From positions 1 to 28,508 of IMG/VR virus record IMGVR_UViG_3300047369_000310: a DNA stretch of 28,508 nucleotides; one strand, given 5' to 3'. The position numbers and the translations under genes were made by a program. The notes under the pieces are model-generated. The model had not been told where the DNA came from and made no database searches. It worked only from the letters and a program-made list of their open reading frames with translations. This document shows positions 1-6,392 of the stretch, piece after piece. Source of the stretch: a virus. The stretch's first letter is position 1; every line of letters begins with the position of its first letter.

Positions 1-39
1 TTTGTTTAAAAAACCAGAGACTGAATTAGTTACTGACAT
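1..39 (-). CDS. gp19: Tail tube protein gp19, N-terminal fragment
   Basis: Only the first 13 codons are in the window, reading MSVTNSVSGFLNK. The call rests on position: in T4-like phages gene 19 (tail tube monomer that polymerises inside the sheath) directly follows gene 18. A clear ribosome binding site AAGGAG (plus-strand ctcctt, 51-56) lies 11 bases before the ATG, and the spacer from the gp18 stop is only about 37 bases. I see no separate late promoter, so it is probably co-transcribed with gp18. The 13 residues alone are too few to identify the family. Confidence 0.65.
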   Translation of the reverse strand, partial: MSVTNSVSGFLNK

Positions 40-76
40 TTTTTTAGTTACTCCTTACTGTTGTATTTAATGATGA

Positions 77-2299
77 TCAGCGTCCAACTACTTCGCTGAA
101 GGAAACTCCAGTTCGTGTTGCAGTAAACGTTACTGAAACGTAGTTGATGGAGCGAGCGGGTTTGATGAAGATTTCTGCAACAAATTCGTTGCGGTCAATA
201 ACATCAGGGGTGTTATTGGTTTCATCACAAACAACTAGGAAATCAGTGATTCCCTGAGCAGCAACGATGTTATCTAGATAACCACCGATTGCACCAGCAA
301 ATGAGGTGCGAGTAGTTGTATCGTTGATTTCAAAAAGAACACTCTTAGAAAGTTGTTCAACTCTTTTCTCAACGTTAAGGAAGAGACGGCGAACATTAAT
401 TCTATCAAATGCTGATGGTGCAGCAAGAGCAGTTTTATCACCGAACAATACAGCACCGCTACCTGGGAAGGTTACGACTGGATTAATTCTGTTCTGATAA
501 AGTTCGTCTCTATCTGCTTTGTTTGGATTGAATGCCAGTTTAATTACGTTGCGAAGACCGCCACGATTCATGCCAGCAGGAGAAATCCAATCAGCAACTG
601 TTTCTGAAGTATTAACACAAAGACCAGCAATGTCTCCATTGCAAGGAACATAGCGATACTTATCATTAAAACGATCATACATGTACTTGTAACCGCTATC
701 AAGAACAGCGTATGAAGTAGATGTAATTGTATTGAAGAAATTAACTGTGTTAGTTCTTTGATCTGAGGATGACAATGCAGTTCCGCCACTGCCAATTTGA
801 TTTCCTTTATGGGGAGAAACAAATGCGATACAATCTTTACGGAGAGCAGCAACTGCTACACATTTCTGTGCCTTAGCAAGTGTGTCTGATTCTGAACCCA
901 TAGATCCACCCATGAGGATGAAGTTAGTTTCAGTTGCTTCTGTATCTGCAAACAGATCCATAGCAGCATTTACTTCTCCGGGAGTATATGAGTAATCATC
1001 AACTCCTCCAGATAATGTAGATTCGTTTAATGCTGCAAGAAGGAACTTATCTCCAGTTGTCAATGCAGTTGATGCTTGTCCGAATGCTTCTGCACCACCT
1101 GCTGTCGTTGGTTCTACAAGACCGGTTAGTGTTCCACTTGTGTAGATAAATTCCGATTGTAAATTAACGATATCTTTGAAATACAAAGAAGAACCTTCTG
1201 CACTCTTGGCATCAGTCATCTTGGAAAGATATGTAATTCTTTCTAGTACAGTTGATGCAGCACCGGAAACATCGCCAGTGGTGTCAATAACTGCAATATG
1301 AATTTCGTCATATGAAATTCCTCTAGAAGATGCATATACAGAAGTACCAGGACGAGGACCAATTGCACCAAGAGTTAATTCAGTTCCTGCAATTTTAGTA
1401 TTGGTGTACCAATCTTTAACTGAAGAAATTGCAATGTTATCATTTGATACTGTACCAATAGTAACAGAAAGATCTGCACTTGCACCAGTTCCAAGGTCTG
1501 CTGCTGGTACTGTAACAACATCGCCTTGTGTATATCCAGTACCACCTGCTTGAACTGTAACTGAAGTAACAGCTCCATTGACATCAATGATAGCTTGTAC
1601 TTGTAACCCAGATCCTGTACCACCAGATGGTGAAGATGTGTGGGAACCATTCTGAGAACCAACGCCAGTATATGCAGTAAATGTAACTGCTGATACAATA
1701 CCATCTCCGGGTTCATCAAATACATCAGATGATGTAATAAGTGAACCGGGGTTCTCTAGGATAACTGCTAATTCATTTGATGCACTATCAAAAGAATAAA
1801 TTCTGCCTGCTTTACCACCTACAGTTGTAAATGCAGTGTTTGCTGTTGTAGTTGCAGGAGCAGATGCTAGTGTTAGAATCTGATCTGCACCACGGTCAAC
1901 TGCAACAACCTTAAGTGAGTTACCCCACGATCCTGCTGTTCTTGCTACGAATGCTTCTGCACCACCAACACCAGATTGATAATCTGATTCGTTTCTTACT
2001 AAAACTGCTGTGCCATCTGATGTTGCATTAAGAACACTGGTTTCTGCACGAACTACTGCTAATCTACCACCGTATCCTAGAAACTCAGACGCAACGAGCC
2101 AGTCTTCTGCATTTGATTCCGAAGGAGTACCAAAGGTTGCTACCAAATCTTTCAATGAAGAGATGGGAGTAACTTCTCCGATGGGTCCTTTTTGGAATGA
2201 TGATGCTAAAGCTGCTGTTAGAGTTGAGCTGCCTACAATGGTAACATTAGTAAGGTCGCGTTCTCTTAAAATAACACCAGGCGAGACTTGACTTGCCAT
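77..2299 (-). CDS. gp18: Contractile tail sheath protein gp18
   Basis: 740 residues, longer than T4 gp18 (659). The N-terminus (SPGVILRERDLTNVTI, residues 6-21) is the usual start of myovirus sheath proteins. The C-terminal part has sheath-type blocks around residues 560-740, with RGGLRNVIKLAFNPNKAD and FDRINVRRLFLNVEKR. The ATG is fixed by AAGGAG (2307-2312) seven bases upstream. The sheath surrounds the gp19 tube and contracts on infection. Residues about 200-285 are a Gly/Thr/Ser-rich insertion with the motif TVQAGGTGYTQGDVVTVP, probably a surface-exposed beta domain carried by the variable sheath domain. A late promoter octamer (2337-2344) lies 38 bases upstream, so this gene heads its own late transcript with gp19 behind it. 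Identification is firm; the role of the insertion is inferred. Confidence 0.95.
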   Translation of the reverse strand: MASQVSPGVILRERDLTNVTIVGSSTLTAALASSFQKGPIGEVTPISSLKDLVATFGTPSESNAEDWLVASEFLGYGGRLAVVRAETSVLNATSDGTAVLVRNESDYQSGVGGAEAFVARTAGSWGNSLKVVAVDRGADQILTLASAPATTTANTAFTTVGGKAGRIYSFDSASNELAVILENPGSLITSSDVFDEPGDGIVSAVTFTAYTGVGSQNGSHTSSPSGGTGSGLQVQAIIDVNGAVTSVTVQAGGTGYTQGDVVTVPAADLGTGASADLSVTIGTVSNDNIAISSVKDWYTNTKIAGTELTLGAIGPRPGTSVYASSRGISYDEIHIAVIDTTGDVSGAASTVLERITYLSKMTDAKSAEGSSLYFKDIVNLQSEFIYTSGTLTGLVEPTTAGGAEAFGQASTALTTGDKFLLAALNESTLSGGVDDYSYTPGEVNAAMDLFADTEATETNFILMGGSMGSESDTLAKAQKCVAVAALRKDCIAFVSPHKGNQIGSGGTALSSSDQRTNTVNFFNTITSTSYAVLDSGYKYMYDRFNDKYRYVPCNGDIAGLCVNTSETVADWISPAGMNRGGLRNVIKLAFNPNKADRDELYQNRINPVVTFPGSGAVLFGDKTALAAPSAFDRINVRRLFLNVEKRVEQLSKSVLFEINDTTTRTSFAGAIGGYLDNIVAAQGITDFLVVCDETNNTPDVIDRNEFVAEIFIKPARSINYVSVTFTATRTGVSFSEVVGR
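1445..1702 (-). other. Gly-rich GGTGY beta-domain insertion inside gp18
   Basis: About 85 codons of gp18 (residues 200-285) differ in composition from the rest of the sheath: rich in Gly, Thr, Ser and Val with the signature AGGTGYTQGDVVTVP. A similar element occurs twice in tandem inside gp14 (10406-10639). I infer a modular surface domain; its ligand is unknown. Boundaries are approximate. Confidence 0.55.
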
Positions 2300-2336
2300 C
2301 TTTTATCTCCTTAGAAATTCCGATTTTACCTGAAAT

Positions 2337-2344
2337 TATTTATC
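2337..2344 (-). promoter_or_regulatory. T4-type late promoter GATAAATA for gp18
   Basis: The minus strand reads GATAAATA, fitting the NATAAATA late consensus recognised in T4 by gp55 with gp33 and the gp45 clamp. It lies in the 85-base gap after the preceding gene and 38 bases before the gp18 ATG. Seven other junctions in the window carry the same octamer in the same orientation. Confidence 0.75.
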
Positions 2345-2384
2345 TAAACCAGGTTCTTCAGAGGGGAAACCATGCATGAACTTA

Positions 2385-2606
2385 CTACCAGTCTGGATAC
2401 TCCCACCTGTTACTATCTATTTTTCTTGTTTTTAATACTCTAATCTTAGTGCAGTCTTTACATTCGTATGAATATGCTGATGGAGTAGTTCTATTTTTTC
2501 TAGTTTTATAGAAATCATTAATCAATTCTTTAGTTACACCACACGACCTACATTTCCTTTCTGTAAATATCAGATGGTCTAGAGAGAATTGATCTTCTAT
2601 ATTCAT
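2385..2606 (-). CDS. Small Cys4 zinc-finger protein (endonuclease VII/HNH-type finger)
   Basis: 73 residues. I chose the ATG at 2606 because it overlaps the gp17 stop by one base (TAATG), the usual coupling in this operon; a longer reading from 2657 would run 52 bases into gp17. The protein has KCRSC (C19, C22) and ECKDC (C49, C52) separated by a basic segment with the pattern F-Y-K. This is the layout of the zinc-binding N-terminal part of phage endonuclease VII and HNH-type proteins, but no catalytic His-rich half follows. It may be a nucleic-acid-binding or accessory packaging protein. Its position directly behind the terminase is seen; the function is inferred. Confidence 0.75.
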   Translation of the reverse strand: MNIEDQFSLDHLIFTERKCRSCGVTKELINDFYKTRKNRTTPSAYSYECKDCTKIRVLKTRKIDSNRWEYPDW

Positions 2607-4258
2607 TAGTAGTTCCACATGTATCCAACTTCTTCCTGTGTCGTTCCATACTGCCAAACGGTTCCTTCTTCATCCACAAAGGTATCATCACCCAAACCGT
2701 CATCAATAAACCCAAAAGGAGCCATGTCTTGGTCAATTTGATTTCTTTGTTCATCATAAATTCTTCTCCTGACATCTTGATCTGTCATTTCTTTGAAGTA
2801 TTCTTGCATGACTAACCACGCAAACAATACCATACACATAACAAGGTCATCATGATATCCCTCGTCTGCTTCCCACGCTTGTTTCTTCTGTACAAATGTA
2901 GTGAGTTCTTGGAAGATCTGGAAGTCATTAAACAATAACTTGTCTTCTTCAATAATAGCTTTAAGATTAGAGCAACCGATTTTCTTAACGGTCACACTCA
3001 TCTTAACACCTAGTTGAGTTTTGTTTCCTGAGAATCCTTGCCCCACGACTTGACCTGCTCTACCACGCATCGCACACATAAGTACGTTAGGATATTCAAG
3101 ATCATAATTGAGAGTGGAAGCAATACCATCTCCAATATCATTTACTTCTACTAGAACATATGGATTATTATATTCTTTACAAACTTGAAAAATTACTGAG
3201 GGAAACAGTATAGGTTTAATCTCATTATTTCTGTACTTTGCAACGATCTTATACGGCATCGTGGTGATATCAAACACGAGGAAAGCACTGTAGTCACCAC
3301 CAATTCCTCTGGCAACATCAACAGTAATAATGTATTCGTGATCTTTTTCTGCTCTCGTATAAACATCAAGTCCTGCATTGCTTGCAATAGGATCGTGGAA
3401 TGGTATATTTTGTAATTTTGATGGACTGATTAAAGTATCAGCAGATCCAAGGAAGTCGCACTCAAACTCTTGTGCAAACTGTCTTGGTGATGTATTCTTA
3501 ATTGTCTCTTCTTTCCACTTAGCATCTCTGCCAGGTACTTGAGACCAGTGAACTTCGTTTGTAGTGTAATCATTTCTACCCCTACTAGCATCCTCCCACA
3601 TCTTGTAGAAGTGATTCATGCCGTTAGGCGTTGAGATAATAATTACTTTCGTTGATTTACCAGAAGTAATAGTAGGATAAACAGAGGCAAAGAATTGCTC
3701 CGCAACATGGTTTGGAACGAATGCGAATTCGTCAAGGAAGAGGATGTTAAAAGACATGCCTCGGACAGCACTCGCAGATGTAGAAGCTGCCAATATCTTA
3801 CTGCCATTTTCTAACTCTACGTTACCTTTATTCCATACAAGAATACCATGCTGCATCCACTTAGGCAAGTTCTCGTATGCAAGTTGTAATCTTCCTAGAA
3901 GTTCCCTAGCGGTAGATGCCTTGTTTGCAAGAATACCAATATTGACACTATCAAAAAAGATTGCATAGTAAAGAAGATAAGCGACAACAGTAGTAGACTT
4001 TCCTGTTTGTCTTGGGAGTTTTGCGATGTTGAATCTGTTTTCATGAAAATCATTTAAAATTTTCTTTTGAAAATCATACATCTTGAAAGGTATCAAACCC
4101 TCATCAAGAGAAATGATTTTAATGTAATTCATTGCAAAGTAGATAGGATCATTCTTACACCTGATCCACTCATCAATTTGTTTTTTTGTAAACTGTATTG
4201 GGGTCCCCGCCTTTTTAAGGTTGGGATTACCCAAATACACATCATTACTAGTTGCCAA
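2606..4258 (-). CDS. gp17: Terminase large subunit gp17 (packaging ATPase-nuclease)
   Basis: 550 residues (T4 gp17: 610, with a longer N-terminus). The N-terminal ATPase shows Walker A LPRQTGKSTT (81-90), Walker B NILFLDEFAF (171-180, catalytic E after the Asp) and the coupling motif STPNG (209-213). The C-terminal RNase H-like headful nuclease shows ITVDVARG (D313), LVEVNDIGDG (E371, D374) and YHDDLVM (D470/D471), matching the three acidic residues of T4 gp17. It pumps DNA into the prohead at the portal and cuts at headful, together with gp16 (8602-9015). In T4, 16 and 17 are adjacent; here about 4.3 kb of accessory genes separate them. A perfect late promoter (4283-4290) lies 25 bases upstream. 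The ribosome binding site is weak. Confidence 0.97.
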   Translation of the reverse strand: MATSNDVYLGNPNLKKAGTPIQFTKKQIDEWIRCKNDPIYFAMNYIKIISLDEGLIPFKMYDFQKKILNDFHENRFNIAKLPRQTGKSTTVVAYLLYYAIFFDSVNIGILANKASTARELLGRLQLAYENLPKWMQHGILVWNKGNVELENGSKILAASTSASAVRGMSFNILFLDEFAFVPNHVAEQFFASVYPTITSGKSTKVIIISTPNGMNHFYKMWEDASRGRNDYTTNEVHWSQVPGRDAKWKEETIKNTSPRQFAQEFECDFLGSADTLISPSKLQNIPFHDPIASNAGLDVYTRAEKDHEYIITVDVARGIGGDYSAFLVFDITTMPYKIVAKYRNNEIKPILFPSVIFQVCKEYNNPYVLVEVNDIGDGIASTLNYDLEYPNVLMCAMRGRAGQVVGQGFSGNKTQLGVKMSVTVKKIGCSNLKAIIEEDKLLFNDFQIFQELTTFVQKKQAWEADEGYHDDLVMCMVLFAWLVMQEYFKEMTDQDVRRRIYDEQRNQIDQDMAPFGFIDDGLGDDTFVDEEGTVWQYGTTQEEVGYMWNY

Positions 4259-4282
4259 AACAAAATACTAGTTCACCACTAC

Positions 4283-4290
4283 TATTTATA
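4283..4290 (-). promoter_or_regulatory. T4-type late promoter TATAAATA for gp17
   Basis: Exact TATAAATA on the minus strand, 25 bases before the gp17 start codon and overlapping the TAA stop (4286-4288) of the upstream gene. It sits in a short palindrome-like CTATAAATAG, as does the copy at 22196-22203. Confidence 0.85.
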
Positions 4291-4585
4291 GGTCTCCAAA
4301 TTGATCACGCATTTCTTCCATTGATTTTTTCTTTGAGGCATAGACACCATCAATGTATCCAGACCTGTATTCCCAAGTGGTTCCACCATCTTGTCCTTTC
4401 CTGGGGTTAATACATTGCTCGTCACCTAGTTTATTGCAAACAAGACCAGCAAGGTCTAATTCACTCTTGTCATATGATGCAGCAGTGCCTCTAAACACAT
4501 GCTTTCCATTAATCCAAGTAGCGCCACATTTAGGACATTCTTTTCTCTCAAGTTTGAGACTAGACAGTTCCTTATCGTTGGTCAT
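4286..4585 (-). CDS. Small zinc-ribbon-like protein upstream of gp17
   Basis: 99 residues. It contains CPKCGATW (C17, C20) and later C50 and C58 (CINPRKG), so a single zinc ribbon of CxxC...C...C type is likely. The rest is hydrophilic with a charged C-terminus (KKKSMEEMRDQFGDL). It overlaps the upstream membrane-protein gene by 14 bases, and its stop is embedded in the gp17 late promoter. I do not recognise a characterised family. Proximity to the terminase suggests, but does not show, a nucleic-acid-related role. Confidence 0.75.
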   Translation of the reverse strand: MTNDKELSSLKLERKECPKCGATWINGKHVFRGTAASYDKSELDLAGLVCNKLGDEQCINPRKGQDGGTTWEYRSGYIDGVYASKKKSMEEMRDQFGDL

Positions 4586-4793
4586 CTTTTAATTCCTTTA
4601 TAAGTTTATTGTAATCAGGTAAATCCTTTATGAGTTGTTGTTCTAATTTACGTCTCATCATATACATTCTGAATTGAACCCATCGCCATCTGATTACGAG
4701 ATCAATGTATGCGAATAGACGCACCGTTTCATCCATACCTGCATATGCCACAAGTAGAATAAAACACGTGATTAATACATAGAGTCCAAGCAT
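4572..4793 (-). CDS. Small membrane-anchored protein, unknown function
   Basis: 73 residues. Residues 1-19 (MLGLYVLITCFILLVAYAG) form one hydrophobic membrane segment or uncleaved signal anchor. The rest is a strongly basic, helical tail (RMYMMRRKLEQQLIKDLPDYNKLIKELK), presumably cytoplasmic. The first 14 bases of the next gene overlap its end. A nested inverted repeat (4797-4849) ends three bases before the ATG and could limit ribosome access. Family unknown; coding status is supported by packing and composition. Confidence 0.65.
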   Translation of the reverse strand: MLGLYVLITCFILLVAYAGMDETVRLFAYIDLVIRWRWVQFRMYMMRRKLEQQLIKDLPDYNKLIKELKDDQR

Positions 4794-4796
4794 TTT

Positions 4797-4849
4797 GTTA
4801 CACTCTGCTACAAAGTATTATAGGACTATGTAGGGAAAAATAGTGTAAC
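4797..4849 (-). promoter_or_regulatory. Nested inverted repeat just upstream of a start codon
   Basis: gttacact (4797-4804) and agtgtaac (4842-4849) are perfect 8-base complements. Inside them, ctaca (4808-4812) pairs with tgtag (4829-4833). The loop contains a minus-strand TATAAT (4817-4822). The structure ends three bases before the ATG at 4793 in the only gap of about 80 bases in this part. It may be an RNA hairpin masking the start, or a protein-binding operator. I see no good -35 for the TATAAT. Confidence 0.4.
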
Positions 4850-4873
4850 GAATGCTAACAATTTGTGTATTGT

Positions 4874-5074
4874 CTACATTTCCGAAAAATTGTATTCTGC
4901 AATCATAGCAAACATTCTTTTCTTCATTATATCCAGAAGAACTTGTTCTTCAGCAGGACGTGCAGGAGAACCTGGCCACATCTTAATTGAATAATCATAG
5001 TGGTCATACAGACATCGGACTTCATCTATTCCTAGTGTCATGGTGCAATGCCATTCATTTTCTTGAGGGTTCAT
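4874..5074 (-). CDS. Conserved-looking small hypothetical protein
   Basis: 66 residues starting MNPQENEWHCTMTLGIDEV, with mixed charged and aromatic residues (YDHYDYSIKMWPG) and a short amphipathic helix near the C-terminus (EEQVLLDIMKKRMFAMI). It has no signal peptide, membrane segment or metal motif. Its ATG overlaps the stop of an upstream reading frame as ATGA, so it may be translationally coupled. Function not recognised. Confidence 0.65.
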   Translation of the reverse strand: MNPQENEWHCTMTLGIDEVRCLYDHYDYSIKMWPGSPARPAEEQVLLDIMKKRMFAMIAEYNFSEM

Positions 5075-5256
5075 TTGTTTACGTTACAGGTTAGTTCGCA
5101 ATTTTCTCCTTCAAATTCTGAATTAGGGATAAAAGGTGAGGATCCACACACAGCACTTCTACACCATCGTGCCCCGTGCTCTTCTGATTTCTCTGAGTGC
5201 TTCAAGGTCCATGTTTTTTGTTCCTCCGTCGTATGCATGAGCGTAACCCTCCTCAA
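5071..5256 (-). CDS. Doubtful Cys-containing reading frame between nuclease gene and next gene
   Basis: 61 codons, of which the first 33 or so overlap the end of the SNase gene in another frame. Only the last 28 codons (CGSSPFIPNSEFEGENCELTCNVNK at the end) fill otherwise unassigned DNA. Its stop overlaps the next ATG (ATGA), which is the coupling pattern of this phage and the only positive evidence. A shorter protein starting at an internal GTG is possible. No good ribosome binding site is visible. It may well be a chance frame. Confidence 0.25.
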   Translation of the reverse strand: MRRVTLMHTTEEQKTWTLKHSEKSEEHGARWCRSAVCGSSPFIPNSEFEGENCELTCNVNK

Positions 5257-5617
5257 TCATTTGTTCGTTAAGTGACACGTCTCCGTCCCCAATGTAAAGC
5301 CAACCCAGAAGACGCCCGTATTTGCCAGTCCCACCAACAAGTTCAGTCCTAACAGACAACTCATCATCACCAGCCAACGTACCTTCCAGTTTTTCTTTGA
5401 GCCAGTTTGTTGCTTCAATTCCAAGTGCTTTCTCCTCTAGGTTTCTGGTTCTTTTCTCTGGCGTATCAACTCCTGCAACTCTAACTCTTTCTTTCTTGTA
5501 TAGATCAAACCCAAGATCAATGGTGACATCAATAGTATCCCCGTCAAGAACACGATTGATCTCCGTCACTCGGAAGTTGTAGCAACTCTTCCTGCTTGGT
5601 GGTGTCAATGCTCCCAT
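5159..5617 (-). CDS. Staphylococcal-nuclease-fold (thermonuclease-like) nuclease
   Basis: 152 residues. Hallmarks of the SNase OB-fold occur in order: VLDGDTIDV (metal ligand D27 in DGDT), RVRVAGVDTPE (catalytic R46, D51, T52, E54), GKYGRLLGWLY (second catalytic R102) and LNEQMIEEGYAHAY, a typical late strand-helix. Family members are Ca2+-dependent phosphodiesterases cutting DNA or RNA, so host nucleic-acid degradation or nucleotide scavenging is plausible. There is no signal peptide, suggesting action inside the infected cell. The ATG at 5617 overlaps the upstream gene by 74 bases; homology proper begins near residue 13, so a later GTG (5569) is an alternative start. All catalytic residues look intact. 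Confidence 0.88.
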   Translation of the reverse strand: MGALTPPSRKSCYNFRVTEINRVLDGDTIDVTIDLGFDLYKKERVRVAGVDTPEKRTRNLEEKALGIEATNWLKEKLEGTLAGDDELSVRTELVGGTGKYGRLLGWLYIGDGDVSLNEQMIEEGYAHAYDGGTKNMDLEALREIRRARGTMV

Positions 5618-5750
5618 GGGATTCTCTCTTATCTATTCCTAGTATGTATATGATGCTATAAACTGCCATAACTACCACGAGGAATGTCATAATAATCACC
5701 GACCATACTGGATCAGATGGATTATCAAGTGGTCTTAATACTAAATTCAT
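5544..5750 (-). CDS. Small single-span membrane protein
   Basis: 68 residues with one membrane segment at about residues 16-38 (WSVIIMTFLVVVMAVYSIIY) and a polar, acidic/Gln-rich tail. The ATG overlaps the stop of the 25-codon gene upstream as ATGA, so translation is probably coupled to it. The tail overlaps the SNase start by 74 bases, unusually long, and its end may be less constrained. Function unknown. Confidence 0.6.
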   Translation of the reverse strand: MNLVLRPLDNPSDPVWSVIIMTFLVVVMAVYSIIYILGIDKRESHGSIDTTKQEELLQLPSDGDQSCS

Positions 5751-5824
5751 TTCTTAACAGGCCAAGTAAGTTCCATTCCTATCGTTAATAGTAAAACAAA
5801 TCCGAAAACAAATAAAGCACTCAT
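5747..5824 (-). CDS. 25-residue hydrophobic mini-protein
   Basis: A 25-codon frame, MSALFVFGFVLLLTIGMELT followed by WPVKK: one membrane span with a short basic end. Support: AAGGA (plus-strand tcctt, 5830-5834) lies just upstream at good spacing, its ATG follows the stop of the preceding gene by one base, and its TGA overlaps the next ATG (ATGA). So it fits exactly between two genes with no spare DNA. It may be a small membrane effector or a leader for the next membrane protein. Confidence 0.6.
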   Translation of the reverse strand: MSALFVFGFVLLLTIGMELTWPVKK

Positions 5825-5825
5825 T

Positions 5826-5999
5826 TTATTCCTTCCAAGTTATCCAAGGATCTTTATTGTGTAGACAAGAATTTGGATGTGTCCAGTTTTCAAATTCCCA
5901 ATGTCCTTTATCTAATGATATCAGTTGTAGTTTTAAATTTTTATTTTCTTTTTTGAGTGCGTAAATTTCTTCTTTTAATTTTGTAATTTGCCTGTCCAT
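5826..5999 (-). CDS. 57-residue coiled-coil small protein
   Basis: 57 codons. The first half is a Lys/Glu/Leu heptad-like helix (MDRQITKLKEEIYALKKENK), the second half is Trp-rich (GHWEFENWTHPNSC, DPWITWKE). AGGG sits six bases before the ATG. The start lies 25 bases inside the preceding gene, and the stop is one base from the next ATG. I do not recognise a family; the coding call rests on packing and the protein-like composition. Confidence 0.6.
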   Translation of the reverse strand: MDRQITKLKEEIYALKKENKNLKLQLISLDKGHWEFENWTHPNSCLHNKDPWITWKE

Positions 6000-6178
6000 A
6001 TATCCCTAAAGTAAAAGTCAACTTTAGTGAGCCCTGTTAAGGGTGGAGTCTCACCTCCCTCAGCCCACTCCATACAAAACTTATGTATTTGATCAGATGA
6101 ATTGACGTGACGAACACCATATAATCTTGCAAACGATGACATAGCAAAACTATATCTTGATTTAATATGTGGTTTCAT
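5975..6178 (-). CDS. Small hypothetical protein
   Basis: 67 residues (MKPHIKSRYSFAMSSFARLY at the start), basic N-terminus, then an acidic/Pro stretch (EWAEGGETPPLTGLTKVDF). It overlaps the genes on both sides by 17 and 25 bases, in keeping with the compact run here. No motif or membrane segment is visible; function unknown. Confidence 0.6.
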   Translation of the reverse strand: MKPHIKSRYSFAMSSFARLYGVRHVNSSDQIHKFCMEWAEGGETPPLTGLTKVDFYFRDIWTGKLQN

Positions 6179-6392
6179 ATTGTTGAATCAATCTTTGGGT
6201 TTGTTTTTTATCAGACCCACAAGGAGCATTCCTTAGACACATAAGAATTAATTCATCATCACTAATAGAGGGTTTAATTGTAAACCCCCATTTATCAACC
6301 TCACCTTCTACAGGTGCTTCAACGTAATCAAATTCGTGTGGCATTACCTGGTGATAGCGATTGGAAAATTTTAGAACATGCATTGACAGCAT
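6162..6392 (-). CDS. Small hypothetical protein overlapping the end of truncated gnd
   Basis: 76 residues from the chosen ATG at 6392 (MLSMHVLKFSNRYHQVMPHE). GGAG (6399-6402) lies six bases before this codon, better placed than for the longer reading from 6404; later ATGs at 6383 and 6344 are also possible. The core, EFDYVEAPVEGEVDKWGFTI, then a helical, charged end, looks like a real soluble protein of unknown family. It overlaps the gnd remnant by 65 bases in another frame, suggesting the gnd end is the non-homologous partner of this overlap. Confidence 0.6.
   Translation of the reverse strand: MLSMHVLKFSNRYHQVMPHEFDYVEAPVEGEVDKWGFTIKPSISDDELILMCLRNAPCGSDKKQTQRLIQQYETTY

Noticed and set aside
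1375-1725. Alternative reading frame of 116 codons inside gp18
   Set aside because: Leu/Gln-rich shadow of the Gly/Thr-rich insertion; gp18 is intact through this stretch.
2548-2775. 75-codon frame overlapping the end of gp17
   Set aside because: Lies almost entirely within the conserved gp17 C-terminus in another frame and has no independent support.
4817-4822. TATAAT as a sigma70-type promoter, and similar TATAAT at 7368-7373 and 7581-7586
   Set aside because: No convincing -35 element at 16-18 bases spacing, and such hexamers are expected by chance in AT-rich DNA.
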